A DNA stretch of 31,525 nt from CBFGTV01 sp965652145 (GTDB lineage: Bacteria > Bacillota > Clostridia > Peptostreptococcales > Natronincolaceae): NCBI GenBank assembly GCA_965652145.1, contig CBFGTV010000037.1:1-31525 (forward strand), given 5' to 3'. Shown here piece after piece: positions 16,658 to 24,493 of the stretch. Numbering within the stretch: position 1 is the stretch's first letter; every line of letters starts with the position of its first letter. The position numbers were made by a program, and so were the translations under genes. Under the pieces are notes generated by a model, which did not search any database, was not told where the DNA came from, and worked only from the letters and a program-made list of their open reading frames with translations.

Positions 16658-17641
16658 CTATCCATGGAAAAAACCCTGTTCCTGGGCTGCCTCAAGGGCT
16701 TCCTTCACCTTTACCCGCAGGGGCCCCCTTCTGGTGATCTTGAAGGTAATGAGTTCCCCTGCCGCTATTTCAACCTCCCGCTCACCATCCAGAGCAATCA
16801 TACCGGGATTGGGGGCTACACAGTTATATTCTCGGTTCAACTGCCAGATTTGGGGCTCCTGCATTTGAATTTTTTCCATCAATCCTGCTCCAATAGGGGC
16901 AATGAATGACTGACCTGTTTTCCCCAGGTCGACAGATATTCCAAAATCATCGCTTTCCCTCACCACCTGTCGGCAGCCTAATAGGGCAGAAAATCCAATA
17001 CTGGCAGGATGACAGCGGGTAGCGATAACCTTTAAAATTTCTTCAGTGTGCCAGATGGCCCTGGCTCCTTGATATAGATTGGATGAAATAACGGCATCGA
17101 CCAGGGCAATATCTACTAATTCTCCTGATTTATATACCTCTATCCGCTTATCGGGAGTTTTTTTGGTTGGAGCATAGCCCCGGGCAACAGCCGCCGCTGC
17201 CATACCCGCCACAGTACCCTCCAGCATTTCGGGGTAAACGTTGTTGGTTCCTGTAGAAAGGGGTAAAATAGGTACCCCTTTAACGGTCTTTGCAACGGCT
17301 CGGCTGGTGCCGTCGCCTCCCAAAATCACCAGACATTTGACTCCCAGCTCCTCCATTAGTGCTGCGGCATGGCTGCTGTCGCTTTGATTACCCTTGACAT
17401 TCATTGGAAGGATTTTAGCTTCGATATGAATTTGGCCCGCCAGCTTCAAGTCCTCTATGGCCCGCAGACCAATTTGATAGGTATCCGGCATAATCAGAAT
17501 TTCTTTAACCCCACAGGCCTGGGCAGCCAAAATAATTCGCTTTACAATATTAACCTTCTCTTGATTATCCACAACAGTGGCATAGGTAACCAGTCTTCTT
17601 ATATCCTTACCCGAGGCAGGATTGGCAATAATGCCGATCAA
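16658..17641 (-). CDS. acoX: AcoX, ATP-NAD kinase-like protein of acetoin catabolism
   Basis: AcoX-type proteins begin MxxIGIIANPASGKDIRR. Here that points to the TTG at 17641, with AAAGGAGG at 17649-17656 and a seven-base spacer, rather than to the ATG at 17668 that would add nine residues. The 327-residue product has the kinase-like GGDGT motif at about 108-112 and STGTNNVYP at about 129-137, placing it in the NAD kinase/diacylglycerol kinase superfamily. AcoX is conserved in aco operons and is dispensable or of unclear biochemical role in the organisms where it has been examined. Its presence between E1 beta and E2 is the best marker that this operon uses acetoin. Confidence 0.88.
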   Translation of the reverse strand: MIGIIANPASGKDIRRLVTYATVVDNQEKVNIVKRIILAAQACGVKEILIMPDTYQIGLRAIEDLKLAGQIHIEAKILPMNVKGNQSDSSHAAALMEELGVKCLVILGGDGTSRAVAKTVKGVPILPLSTGTNNVYPEMLEGTVAGMAAAAVARGYAPTKKTPDKRIEVYKSGELVDIALVDAVISSNLYQGARAIWHTEEILKVIATRCHPASIGFSALLGCRQVVRESDDFGISVDLGKTGQSFIAPIGAGLMEKIQMQEPQIWQLNREYNCVAPNPGMIALDGEREVEIAAGELITFKITRRGPLRVKVKEALEAAQEQGFFHG

Positions 17642-17682
17642 AGCTTCTCCTCCTTTGGTCAGCCCCATTGGGGCCTGTTTAT

Positions 17683-18654
17683 TTATAGCAGTTCCTTCAC
17701 TGCCTTCAAGATATCAGCTTGATTGGGAATGACATAATCCTCAAGGACCGGTGAAAAGGGTATTGGTGAATTGAGGGCCCCTACCCTGACCACGGGAGCG
17801 TCTAGCTCATCAAAAATCTCCTCTGATATAATGGCCGATAGCGTACCGCCGAAGCCTCCCTTTTTATGCTCCTCGGTGGCAATGACTACCCGATGGGTTT
17901 TTTTAATAGATTCAAAAATAGTCTTTCTATCTAAGGGAAACAGGGTTCTGGGGTCAATGACTTCAATACTGATTCCTTCAGCTTCTAAGGCTTCAGCCGC
18001 TGCCAGGGCTTCGTGAACCATTTTTCCAGTGGCCACTATGGTCAGATCCTTACCTTCCCTTTTGATGTCGGCCACCCCCAAAGGAATCGGCTTTATTGTA
18101 TCAGCCACTTCGCCTGCCATGGCATACAGCGCCTTATGCTCTACATACATCACCGGATTATCATCCTCTATAGCGCTAAGCATTAATCCCAGGGCATCCT
18201 GAGGGGTAGAAGGATAAACCACCTTTAGGCCTGGTATATTGGTGAGCCAGCCCTCCAGAGATTGGGAATGCTGGGCTGCTGCCTGGACTCCTGCCCCGCC
18301 GGGAAGCCTGACCACCATGGGAACATTAATTTTCCCGCCAAACATATAGCGCATCTTGGCAGCCTGGTTCACCAATTGATCCATTCCCACCGTAAGAAAA
18401 TCTATGAACATCAGCTCTGGGATGGGCCTTAGACCCGTGGCGGCGGCCCCTACTGCACAGCCGATAATAACCCCTTCTGAAATGGGGGTATCCCGTACTC
18501 GTTCTTCTCCAAAGGCTTCATATAGACCTGCTGTCACACCAAAGCATCCCCCAAAGGCTCCTACGTCTTCTCCCAGGATCACTACATTGGGGTCCTGCTC
18601 CATTTTGATTCTCATTCCTTCTCGAATGGCCTCTGCGTAGGTCATGGTTTTCAT
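17683..18654 (-). CDS. acoB: Acetoin dehydrogenase E1 component, beta subunit
   Basis: This 323-residue transketolase-like beta subunit has conserved segments MTYAEAIREGM at the N-terminus, ILGEDVGAFGGCFGVT, RDTPISEGVIIGCAVGAA, RLPGGAGVQAAAQHSQSLE and EVIDPRTLFPLD. With AcoA it forms the thiamine-diphosphate enzyme that cleaves acetoin and passes the acetyl group to the lipoyl arm of AcoC. Its ATG overlaps the acoA stop by four bases (ATGA at 18654-18651), so the two subunits are translationally coupled for equal output. Confidence 0.92.
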   Translation of the reverse strand: MKTMTYAEAIREGMRIKMEQDPNVVILGEDVGAFGGCFGVTAGLYEAFGEERVRDTPISEGVIIGCAVGAAATGLRPIPELMFIDFLTVGMDQLVNQAAKMRYMFGGKINVPMVVRLPGGAGVQAAAQHSQSLEGWLTNIPGLKVVYPSTPQDALGLMLSAIEDDNPVMYVEHKALYAMAGEVADTIKPIPLGVADIKREGKDLTIVATGKMVHEALAAAEALEAEGISIEVIDPRTLFPLDRKTIFESIKKTHRVVIATEEHKKGGFGGTLSAIISEEIFDELDAPVVRVGALNSPIPFSPVLEDYVIPNQADILKAVKELL

Positions 18655-19637
18655 CTTACCCTTACCTCCTCTACAATATCTGAATATATATCCTCTACTG
18701 CTGATTCCAGCTCAGGATAGGGGCTATTGTTGGCAAAATCAATGGCTTCCTTAATTTCACTGGCAACGCCCTCTTGAAGGGCTGCCAGCTCTTCCTTTGT
18801 GACAATTTTCTTTTCCAGCATATAGCTTTCCATCCTTGGAATGGGGTCCTTCTCCATCCATTCTTTTTGCTCCTCCGTTGGCTTGTAGGCAGCGGCATCT
18901 CCTTCAAAATGGCCTCGGTGTCGATAGGTTTTACATTCCAGCAGAGTGGGTCCCTGACCGCTTCGAGCCCGTTTTACCGCCTCCTGAGCCGCTTCATATA
19001 CCGCAAAGATATCGTTTCCATCAACTGTGATTCCAGGGATGTTATAGGCTGCTCCCCGATCTGCCACGTCCTTAATGGCCTGGTGCCGGCTTTGGCTCAT
19101 AGAAATACCATACAGATTGTTTTCGCAGACAAAGACAATGGGCAGCTTCCATATGCTGGCCAGGTTTAAGGATTCATGAAAGGTTCCCTGATTGGTGGAG
19201 GCATCGCCAAAGAAGCAGACGCATACCTGTTGGGTACCTTTGTATTTTGCCGTCAGCCCTGCTCCGGTGGCGATATTATGGCCTGCTCCGACAATACCGT
19301 TGGCCCCTAAAATTCCCCTGGTGGCGTCGGCTATATGCATGGACCCGCCCTTGCCTTTGCAGTAGCCCGTTGCCTTTCCGTAAAGCTCTGCCATCATATA
19401 TTTTAAATCGCCACCCTTAGCGATAATGTGCCCATGGCCCCGATGGGTACTGGTAATATAATCGTTCTCCTTCAGGTTGGCACAAACCCCTGTGGCAACT
19501 GCCTCCTCTCCTATATACAGATGCACAAAGCCCGGAATACTGCCTTCTGCAAAAAGGTTTTGTGCCTTGGTTTCAAATTCTCTGATCCGCTTCATGCTTT
19601 GATACATCTCAATGATCTTGCTCTTTTCAAGACTCAC
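18651..19637 (-). CDS. acoA: Acetoin dehydrogenase E1 component, alpha subunit
   Basis: The GTG at 19637 is preferred as start, because GGGAGGG lies six bases before it. The ATG at 19652 precedes that site and would only add five residues. The 328-residue product has the thiamine-diphosphate motif GDASTNQGTFHES...NN at about 144-174, the variant GDA for GDG that is common in this family. It also has the THRGHGHIIAKGGD and GKGGSMHI segments of E1 alpha subunits. It overlaps the preceding Lin0512 gene by 11 bp and acoB by four. Pyruvate dehydrogenase E1 alpha is the alternative, disfavoured by acoX, AcoR and the sigma-54 promoter. Confidence 0.92.
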   Translation of the reverse strand: MSLEKSKIIEMYQSMKRIREFETKAQNLFAEGSIPGFVHLYIGEEAVATGVCANLKENDYITSTHRGHGHIIAKGGDLKYMMAELYGKATGYCKGKGGSMHIADATRGILGANGIVGAGHNIATGAGLTAKYKGTQQVCVCFFGDASTNQGTFHESLNLASIWKLPIVFVCENNLYGISMSQSRHQAIKDVADRGAAYNIPGITVDGNDIFAVYEAAQEAVKRARSGQGPTLLECKTYRHRGHFEGDAAAYKPTEEQKEWMEKDPIPRMESYMLEKKIVTKEELAALQEGVASEIKEAIDFANNSPYPELESAVEDIYSDIVEEVRVR

Positions 19638-20010
19638 GTAAATCCCTCCCATAATTATTAATACCTACTTCAACAGAGGCCAAAGCCACCTCAATGCTGT
19701 CATTTCTGTCTCCAAAATCTGAAAGCATCAGACCCGATACCCTTAAGCCACCTTTTACTGCCTCAACCTTGACCTGACCAATGGGAAAACAGGCTTTAAT
19801 TTTCTCCTCCTGAACTTCTTCTGGCCTTGTTACGGCCAGCGTAACCTTGATATCAACCTCTTTTTTCAGGTCCTTCAGCTGGAGCACCTCCTTCAGGCCG
19901 CTGAGGCAGCTTCTGGATATAGCGTCATAGACTGCCTTTTCTGCAGCCCGGGTTACATCCTGCCCATGAAAATCAGCTCCCATGCCAAATTCAATGATGA
20001 ATCGCTTCAC
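19627..20010 (-). CDS. Lin0512-family conserved protein, first gene of the acetoin operon
   Basis: This 127-residue protein starts at a GTG with AAGGAGGTG at 20016-20024. The N-terminus KRFIIEFGMGADFHGQDVTRAA and the repeated valine-rich pattern with a cysteine in SRSCLSG match the Lin0512 family as I recall it: small proteins of unknown function, often with a paired-repeat layout. There is no signal peptide or membrane segment. It is the first gene after the -24/-12 promoter and overlaps acoA by 11 bp, so it is made together with the complex. A role in cofactor or complex assembly is possible, but nothing in the sequence proves it. Confidence 0.8.
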   Translation of the reverse strand: MKRFIIEFGMGADFHGQDVTRAAEKAVYDAISRSCLSGLKEVLQLKDLKKEVDIKVTLAVTRPEEVQEEKIKACFPIGQVKVEAVKGGLRVSGLMLSDFGDRNDSIEVALASVEVGINNYGRDLRES

Positions 20011-20044
20011 TCATTCACCTCCTTTTTCCTTCAGCTATTATTAA

Positions 20045-20060
20045 AGCAAGGTCTATGCCA
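20045..20060 (-). promoter_or_regulatory. Sigma-54 (-24/-12) promoter of the acetoin operon
   Basis: The minus strand reads TTGGCATAGACCTTGCT ending at 20045 (the core from TGGCA starts at 20060). This matches the YTGGCAYR-N4-TTGCW consensus with correct spacing. The predicted start lies near 20034, giving a leader of about 24 bases that contains only the ribosome-binding site. An AcoR-type activator gene directly upstream agrees. Confidence 0.92.
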
Positions 20061-20140
20061 AAAATAATTGCTGTCCTGAAGGAATCAATTTTACTTAATA
20101 ATGATGTTGAAAAGCTTTTCATTAATGCGTCTACTAAATT

Positions 20141-20192
20141 AAAAAAATCCTGTCATTGCTGGAGGCCGGCTCCATTTTGACAGGATTTTTTT
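20141..20192. terminator. Terminator of acoR, between enhancer and promoter
   Basis: The arms AAAAAAATCCTGTCA (20141-20155) and TGACAGGATTTTTTT (20178-20192) pair perfectly. TGGAG/CTCCA inside (20160-20164 and 20170-20174) extends the hairpin. The T run on the minus strand follows the stem, as needed to stop acoR transcripts. Confidence 0.85.
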
Positions 20193-20245
20193 CTCACTAT
20201 TGAGAATTTCCTTCTCAACCTTGAGAATCGTCTCAACCTTGAGAA
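20191..20245. promoter_or_regulatory. Three palindromic AcoR upstream activator sites
   Basis: There are three 16-bp palindromes: TTCTCACTATTGAGAA (20191-20206), TTCTCAACCTTGAGAA (20212-20227) and GTCTCAACCTTGAGAA (20230-20245). Their centres are 21 and 18 bp apart, near two helical turns. They lie about 130-185 bp upstream of the -24 element, the usual enhancer distance for sigma-54 activators, and only eight bases past the acoR stop codon. Confidence 0.85.
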
Positions 20246-20252
20246 AGGTATC

Positions 20253-22211
20253 TTAGCTTAGCTGATTTTTAAGACTGCTTAAAGAAATATTATATTTTTT
20301 AACCTTTCGATAGAGGGAGGCCCTGCTCATGTTAAGCTGACGGGCGGCTGACAGCATATCACCTCGGCACTCCCTGATGGCGGCTTCAATGTTGTGCTTC
20401 ATAATGCCCTCTACAGAGATCAGCTCCATTTTTTCCTGAACCCGATGGCTAAGGGGTGTTCCATATAAGCTGAGGAAGCATTCTGCTGGAATTTCCTTTT
20501 CTTCACACAGATAATAGGCTCTTTCGATACAATTTTGCAGCTCCCGCAGGTTTCCCGGCCAGGAATGGCTGTAGAGTCGGTTAATAAAACCCTGGCTAAA
20601 GCGTTTTTGATCCTGGAGATGCTCCCGGTTTAAACGGTCTAAGAAGGCCTGGGCACAATATTCTATATCCTTTGTCCGCTTTCTGAGGGGCGGAATATTC
20701 AGCTTAAAAACATTTAATCTGAAGTATAAATCCTCCCGAAAGTTCTTATTTTTCACCTCTTCCAGAAGGTCTCGATTGGTGGCGGCAATAATGCGGATAT
20801 CCAGCATCTTTTCATAGCTTCCTCCGATTCGCCTCACCTTCAGGTTTTCTACTACCCTGAGAAGCTTTGCCTGAAGCTCAAGGGGCAGCTCGCCTATTTC
20901 ATCCAGAAAGAGGGTTCCACCGTCGGCCAGCTCAAATTTACCAGGGTTCCCCTCCTTCAGGGCCCCTGTAAAGGCCCCCTTTTCATAGCCAAAGAGCTCA
21001 CTTTCAATCAAATCCCTTGGAAGGGAGGCACAGTTAACTGCCACAAAGGGTCCCTTGGCTCTGGGGCTTTCATTATGCAGGGCATGGGCAAAAAGCTCCT
21101 TTCCTGTTCCACTCTCTCCTTCAATCAATATGCAGCCTTTATGCCGAGCCATTCGCTTACCTAAATAGATCAGTTCCTTCATGGCTCCATCGGCTGTTAT
21201 AATGCTTTTAAAGGTATAGGTGGCTACATTTCCGGTTAGTTTATTAGCAGCCCGGTGAAGATATTTACTTTCCTTGAAGCCTAGAGAAAAGCCTGTAATT
21301 TCGTTATCCATCATAATGGGCACCAAATTGGCACTGCATGAAATCCGTCGGCCATCATAATACAGGTTCAAATCTGTAAAATAGGTGGCTTCTCCTTTAT
21401 TCAACAGCTCCTCCAGGCTTTCCTGATTTAACTCCCTAAACAAACTATAAAAGTTTATATTCTGAATATGTTGTTTTTTAATACCTAAAATTTTTAAAGC
21501 TCCATCATTTAATTTCTTCATATGAAGCTGCCGATCAAAAATGATAATTCCGTCGGAGGTGCTTTCAAAGGTGGCCTCCACCAGCTCATAGGAGTGCAGC
21601 AGAGCAAGCTGCTTTTCAATACTAAAGGCCGCTGCTACCACAATGCCCAGGGTATGGGAATAGGCCTCTTGATAGTGGCCTGACATGTTTAAACAGCCGA
21701 TGATGGCTCCATCTACATCATGAATTGGTGCAGCGGAGCAGGTCCATAGATGATGGGAGGTACAATAATGCTCTGCCCCGACCACTTGTATGGGCTGGTC
21801 AATTGCCAGGGCTGTACCAATGGCGTTTGTACCCACCGCCTCTTCTGTCCAGAGGCTTCCAGGAATAAACCTAATATTGTCAGCCCGGTCCCGAACGATA
21901 TTATCTCCGTAGGCCTCCAATATATGACCATTAGAATCTGTTAATACCAGGGAAAAGTGTGATTCGATCACAATACTTAATAGGTTTTTCATAATGGGTC
22001 TGGCAATTTCAAGTAATACCTTGTTTTTTTCCATTAGCTGGGTCAGCAAGCGGGAGTCACATTGCTTGCCTGTCCCATCAGCATAATTTACCCCCAGTTC
22101 CCGGCATCTTTTCCAGGATTCAGCGATAGGATAGGAAACAGTGGAGTCAATTTCTCCTCTTTCCACAAACCGTTGCCAGGCTTGAAGCCTCATCTCATCC
22201 TTTTCACCCAT
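20253..22211 (-). CDS. acoR: Sigma-54-dependent acetoin operon activator (AcoR)
   Basis: This 652-residue bacterial enhancer-binding protein has domains in order. A GAF-like sensor spans about 75-200, with the AcoR-typical EEAVGTNAIGTALA segment. A PAS domain follows at about 208-320 and the AAA+ domain at about 335-565, with Walker A GESGTGKE at 365-372, the sigma-54 contact loop GAFTGA at 412-417 and Walker B LFLDE at 434-438. A Fis-type helix-turn-helix lies at about 605-640 (SAARQLNMSRASLYRKVKKY). It hydrolyses ATP to open the -24/-12 promoter and probably senses acetoin through the N-terminal part. It has its own sigma-A promoter, and its binding sites lie directly after its stop. Confidence 0.93.
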   Translation of the reverse strand: MGEKDEMRLQAWQRFVERGEIDSTVSYPIAESWKRCRELGVNYADGTGKQCDSRLLTQLMEKNKVLLEIARPIMKNLLSIVIESHFSLVLTDSNGHILEAYGDNIVRDRADNIRFIPGSLWTEEAVGTNAIGTALAIDQPIQVVGAEHYCTSHHLWTCSAAPIHDVDGAIIGCLNMSGHYQEAYSHTLGIVVAAAFSIEKQLALLHSYELVEATFESTSDGIIIFDRQLHMKKLNDGALKILGIKKQHIQNINFYSLFRELNQESLEELLNKGEATYFTDLNLYYDGRRISCSANLVPIMMDNEITGFSLGFKESKYLHRAANKLTGNVATYTFKSIITADGAMKELIYLGKRMARHKGCILIEGESGTGKELFAHALHNESPRAKGPFVAVNCASLPRDLIESELFGYEKGAFTGALKEGNPGKFELADGGTLFLDEIGELPLELQAKLLRVVENLKVRRIGGSYEKMLDIRIIAATNRDLLEEVKNKNFREDLYFRLNVFKLNIPPLRKRTKDIEYCAQAFLDRLNREHLQDQKRFSQGFINRLYSHSWPGNLRELQNCIERAYYLCEEKEIPAECFLSLYGTPLSHRVQEKMELISVEGIMKHNIEAAIRECRGDMLSAARQLNMSRASLYRKVKKYNISLSSLKNQLS

Positions 22212-22275
22212 AACGCTCCTCCTTACTTATCAGTAGCTTATTGACTGAAATGAAAACGTTTGTGATATTTAATTC

Positions 22276-22304
22276 ATTTTATTATTGTTTTCTGAATTCG
22301 TCAA
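22276..22304 (-). promoter_or_regulatory. Sigma-A promoter of acoR
   Basis: On the minus strand TTGACG (22304-22299) and TAAAAT (22281-22276) are separated by 17 bases, 64 bases before the acoR ATG, which has AGGAGG at good spacing. Confidence 0.65.
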
Positions 22305-22412
22305 GCCTTACTGACCTTCTGGGAATTATGAATAATCAAGGCTGAAAGCAGTTATCCTACATCATCATAATGTACTTTCCCCTGAATAAAGCCGGTGCTA
22401 CGGGAATAAGGG

Positions 22413-22697
22413 TTAAAGAAGATAGCCGTTTTCCTTATTGGCCCATTCCATGGTTCTCAGTTCATAGGTTTTATAGCCTTCTTTAATAAATGGATCGCTT
22501 TGGGCAATGCTGTGGGCTTCCTCCAGGGAATCAGCCCTAAAGATAACTATACCTCCCGGAAAGTCGGAAAAGGGCCCGCATAGCATCAATCTTCCGGTTA
22601 ATTCAAGGGTCTTCAAATGATCTACATGTTTTTCCACAATTTCAGCTTTTAATTTATTGTGATTGGTCATTAGCATGACATAAAGATATTTTCCCAT
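22413..22697 (-). CDS. YciI-like protein
   Basis: The 94-residue product from the ATG at 22697 resembles the YciI family. It has a first strand YLYVMLMTNH, a helix with HVDHLKTLELTGRLMLCGPF, a strand GGIVIFRADSLEEAHSIAQSDPF and a final YKTYELRTMEW. The histidine and aspartate in this layout correspond to the conserved polar residues of YciI, whose biochemical role is not settled. Upstream in-frame codons would add 23 residues, but GAGGAGG before the ATG at 22697 supports the short form, which also fits family length. It lies 142 bp after marR, so it may have a separate promoter. Confidence 0.75.
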   Translation of the reverse strand: MGKYLYVMLMTNHNKLKAEIVEKHVDHLKTLELTGRLMLCGPFSDFPGGIVIFRADSLEEAHSIAQSDPFIKEGYKTYELRTMEWANKENGYLL

Positions 22698-22839
22698 TTT
22701 TAGAAGAGCCTCCTCTTTAATCTTTAGTAAAATATTTATAAAGGGTTTTTTCATATTATTCTTCAAAGTTCATATACCATATAGACCATAAGCCTACTTT
22801 CCTTTTATCCATGGAATCAACACTTCGTCATAATTTATA

Positions 22840-23289
22840 TTAAAAATGGTTTTGTATAAGCTGATGGGCGTGGCCAAGGAATTCCTTCAGGACCGAAAGT
22901 TCCTTATTTGAAAGATCATCTAAAAAATCAAACATGGCCTGATCTTGGCTTTGATGATATTCATGATGCAATCGATAGGCCTCCTGCCCCTTTTCAGTCA
23001 GAAATAGTTTTAAACGTTTTTTATCGTGGGGATCCTCTTCTTTAGTTAGCATTCCCCTTTTCGCCAGTTTCCCAACGGTCTTTGCCACAACCGCTCTAGT
23101 AATATTAAAGCTGCGAGCCATTTCAGATATATAAATTCCTGGTTGATCTCCCACCAGCTTTAGCATGTGAATTTCCCCCCGGTAGAAGATCATTTCCTCG
23201 CCTAACTCCAGTACATTGGTTTTACCATTGGCAATTTTTTCTGTCAATTGAATGAAGCTGTTGATTACTTCATTGGCTTCCCTCTTCAT
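22840..23289 (-). CDS. MarR-family transcriptional regulator
   Basis: This protein has 149 residues from the ATG at 23289, with GGAGGTG six bases upstream. The winged helix-turn-helix is clear: GEIHMLKLVGDQPGIYISEMA, then recognition-helix-like TRAVVAKTVGKLAKRGML, then the wing EEDPHDKKRLKLFLTEKG. N- and C-terminal helices form the dimer. It overlaps the methyltransferase gene by 20 bp, so the two are co-expressed. MarR proteins commonly repress their own operon and release DNA on binding phenolic or other small ligands. The doubled palindrome over the shared promoter fits that behaviour. Confidence 0.9.
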   Translation of the reverse strand: MKREANEVINSFIQLTEKIANGKTNVLELGEEMIFYRGEIHMLKLVGDQPGIYISEMARSFNITRAVVAKTVGKLAKRGMLTKEEDPHDKKRLKLFLTEKGQEAYRLHHEYHQSQDQAMFDFLDDLSNKELSVLKEFLGHAHQLIQNHF

Positions 23290-24310
23290 GCTTTTCACCT
23301 CCAACAGGTTTATAATAGAAACACCCTTGAAGCCCTTTAAAGATACCAGTCAGCTCCTTCTCCCTTCTCTCTTTGAAGCCAGCCACCTCCAGGGCTTCTT
23401 CAATGGTCTTGTTGGTAAGGAGTAAATCAAGGCCTTCTAAATGACTTGATAGCCAGCCCAATATGGCTTGGGGCGGACTTTGATAATCCTCACTGACCCG
23501 ATGGGAAACTACATACAAGTATCCGCCAGGGTTTAAGCCCTGGTATAGCTTTTTCATCAGCTGCTCTAAATGACCCTTAGCAAAATCAAATATTCCAGAG
23601 GCTATGATAAGATCATAACCCTGGCCAACCTCATCGGTAATGAAATCACCTTCTTTAATTTCAATTCGATCTGTAAGCCCTTTCTCTATCATCAGCCTAC
23701 GGGGGAGCCGAGCTACGCTGGGATGCTCAAAAATCACACCGAAGCTTCCTGGATAGGCCAAGACCAATTCCATTGCCATAATTCCTGGCCCACCACCTAA
23801 ATCTAGTATTTTTTTTGGCTTTTCTAAAAAAATCTCCTCTACGGCAAGCAGCAGGGCCTGTACTCGGCCAGTATACATTTCTGGTACCGTGACCCTGGCT
23901 CCTTCGTAAAAATCATAAACCTCAACCCCTTTATTGCTTTTGACAATTTCTTTTCTGGGCCCTTGTTTAACCAGCTCATCCAATGCTTCCAGGGACATCA
24001 TCTTTTCTCGATATATAAGATATTCCCCTAAATATACCGGACTATCTTTGATGAGAAATTCATTACTGGCAGCTGTATTTTGAAAGGCGTTCCCTTGTTT
24101 TTCCAAAAATCCTGTGCTGGCCAGGGCATTTAGATACAAGCCTAGACTTCTTTCATGATAGCCGCTTTTTTCTGCCACCTGCTGAGGGGTAGCCCATTCG
24201 GTCAAATAGGAAAATATATTCAGCCTTAGGGCTGATAATAGCAGCTCTGCTACCCGTTTTTGATGAAGCAATTCATTGTATATACCGGGATTTTCTTTGG
24301 GGTCATACAT
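23270..24310 (-). CDS. Winged-helix SAM-dependent methyltransferase (class I, ASMT/O-methyltransferase-like)
   Basis: This 346-residue protein has an N-terminal winged-helix dimerisation domain (about 18-75, with TPQQVAEKSGYHERSLGLYL) and a C-terminal Rossmann methyltransferase. SAM motif I ILDLGGGPG lies at 168-176, an acidic residue in FEHP near 195, and the post-motif LNPGGYLYVVSH. This is the layout of family-2 O-methyltransferases. The catalytic histidine segment of plant-type enzymes (LHxW) is replaced by SGIFDFAKGH near 238-247, so the chemistry may differ. Expression with a MarR regulator suggests induction by a small molecule that could be the substrate or a signal. The substrate is unknown. 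Confidence 0.83.
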   Translation of the reverse strand: MYDPKENPGIYNELLHQKRVAELLLSALRLNIFSYLTEWATPQQVAEKSGYHERSLGLYLNALASTGFLEKQGNAFQNTAASNEFLIKDSPVYLGEYLIYREKMMSLEALDELVKQGPRKEIVKSNKGVEVYDFYEGARVTVPEMYTGRVQALLLAVEEIFLEKPKKILDLGGGPGIMAMELVLAYPGSFGVIFEHPSVARLPRRLMIEKGLTDRIEIKEGDFITDEVGQGYDLIIASGIFDFAKGHLEQLMKKLYQGLNPGGYLYVVSHRVSEDYQSPPQAILGWLSSHLEGLDLLLTNKTIEEALEVAGFKERREKELTGIFKGLQGCFYYKPVGGEKHEEGSQ

Positions 24311-24339
24311 TTCGATTCCTCCTTATCATATAATTATAT

Positions 24340-24386
24340 TTGTATGCCTAGTATACAACCAAAGGAATTGTATGTCAAGCACACAA
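24340..24386. promoter_or_regulatory. Two copies of a 19-bp MarR-type operator
   Basis: TTGTATGCCTAGTATACAA (24340-24358) and TTGTATGTCAAGCACACAA (24368-24386) are palindromic copies, 28 bp centre to centre. The first covers the -10 and the second the -35 of the methyltransferase-marR promoter. A 15-bp perfect inverted repeat (24357-24371 with 24383-24397) overlaps them. Confidence 0.7.
24350..24378 (-). promoter_or_regulatory. Sigma-A promoter of the methyltransferase-marR operon
   Basis: On the minus strand TTGACA (24378-24373) and TATACT (24355-24350) are separated by 17 bases, 39 bases before the methyltransferase ATG. The match is nearly ideal, so strong repression is expected. Confidence 0.85.
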
Positions 24387-24417
24387 TTCCTTTGGTTTTC
24401 ATTTGATATAATAATAG

Positions 24418-24480
24418 CCCTTTTTACTGACGTTCCAAGGGTTAATCACCAATCTTTGGAACGCCCCTTTAAAAAAGGCT
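24418..24480. repeat. Imperfect inverted repeat downstream of a GNAT gene
   Basis: CGTTCCAAGG (24431-24440) pairs with CTTTGGAACG (24454-24463) with one mismatch, and the outer AGCCCTTTTTA/TAAAAAAGGCT segments pair again. It follows the GNAT stop on the minus strand and may be its terminator; there is no clear U tract after the stem. Confidence 0.45.
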
Positions 24481-24493
24481 CTTCATAGTTTTA

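Noticed and set aside
17369..17722. Plus-strand 117-codon frame opposite acoX
   Set aside because: It is an antisense shadow spanning the acoX/acoB junction with no support of its own.
18774..19169. Plus-strand 131-codon frame opposite acoA
   Set aside because: It is antisense to a well-conserved gene, has no ribosome-binding site and no recognisable domain.
13929..19637. Pyruvate or branched-chain 2-oxoacid dehydrogenase instead of acetoin dehydrogenase
   Set aside because: acoX inside the operon, an AcoR-type activator and a sigma-54 promoter all favour acetoin; the subunits alone would not decide.
20191..20245. Short CRISPR-like array
   Set aside because: Three 16-bp palindromes with spacers of two to five bases are operator copies, not repeats with unique spacers.
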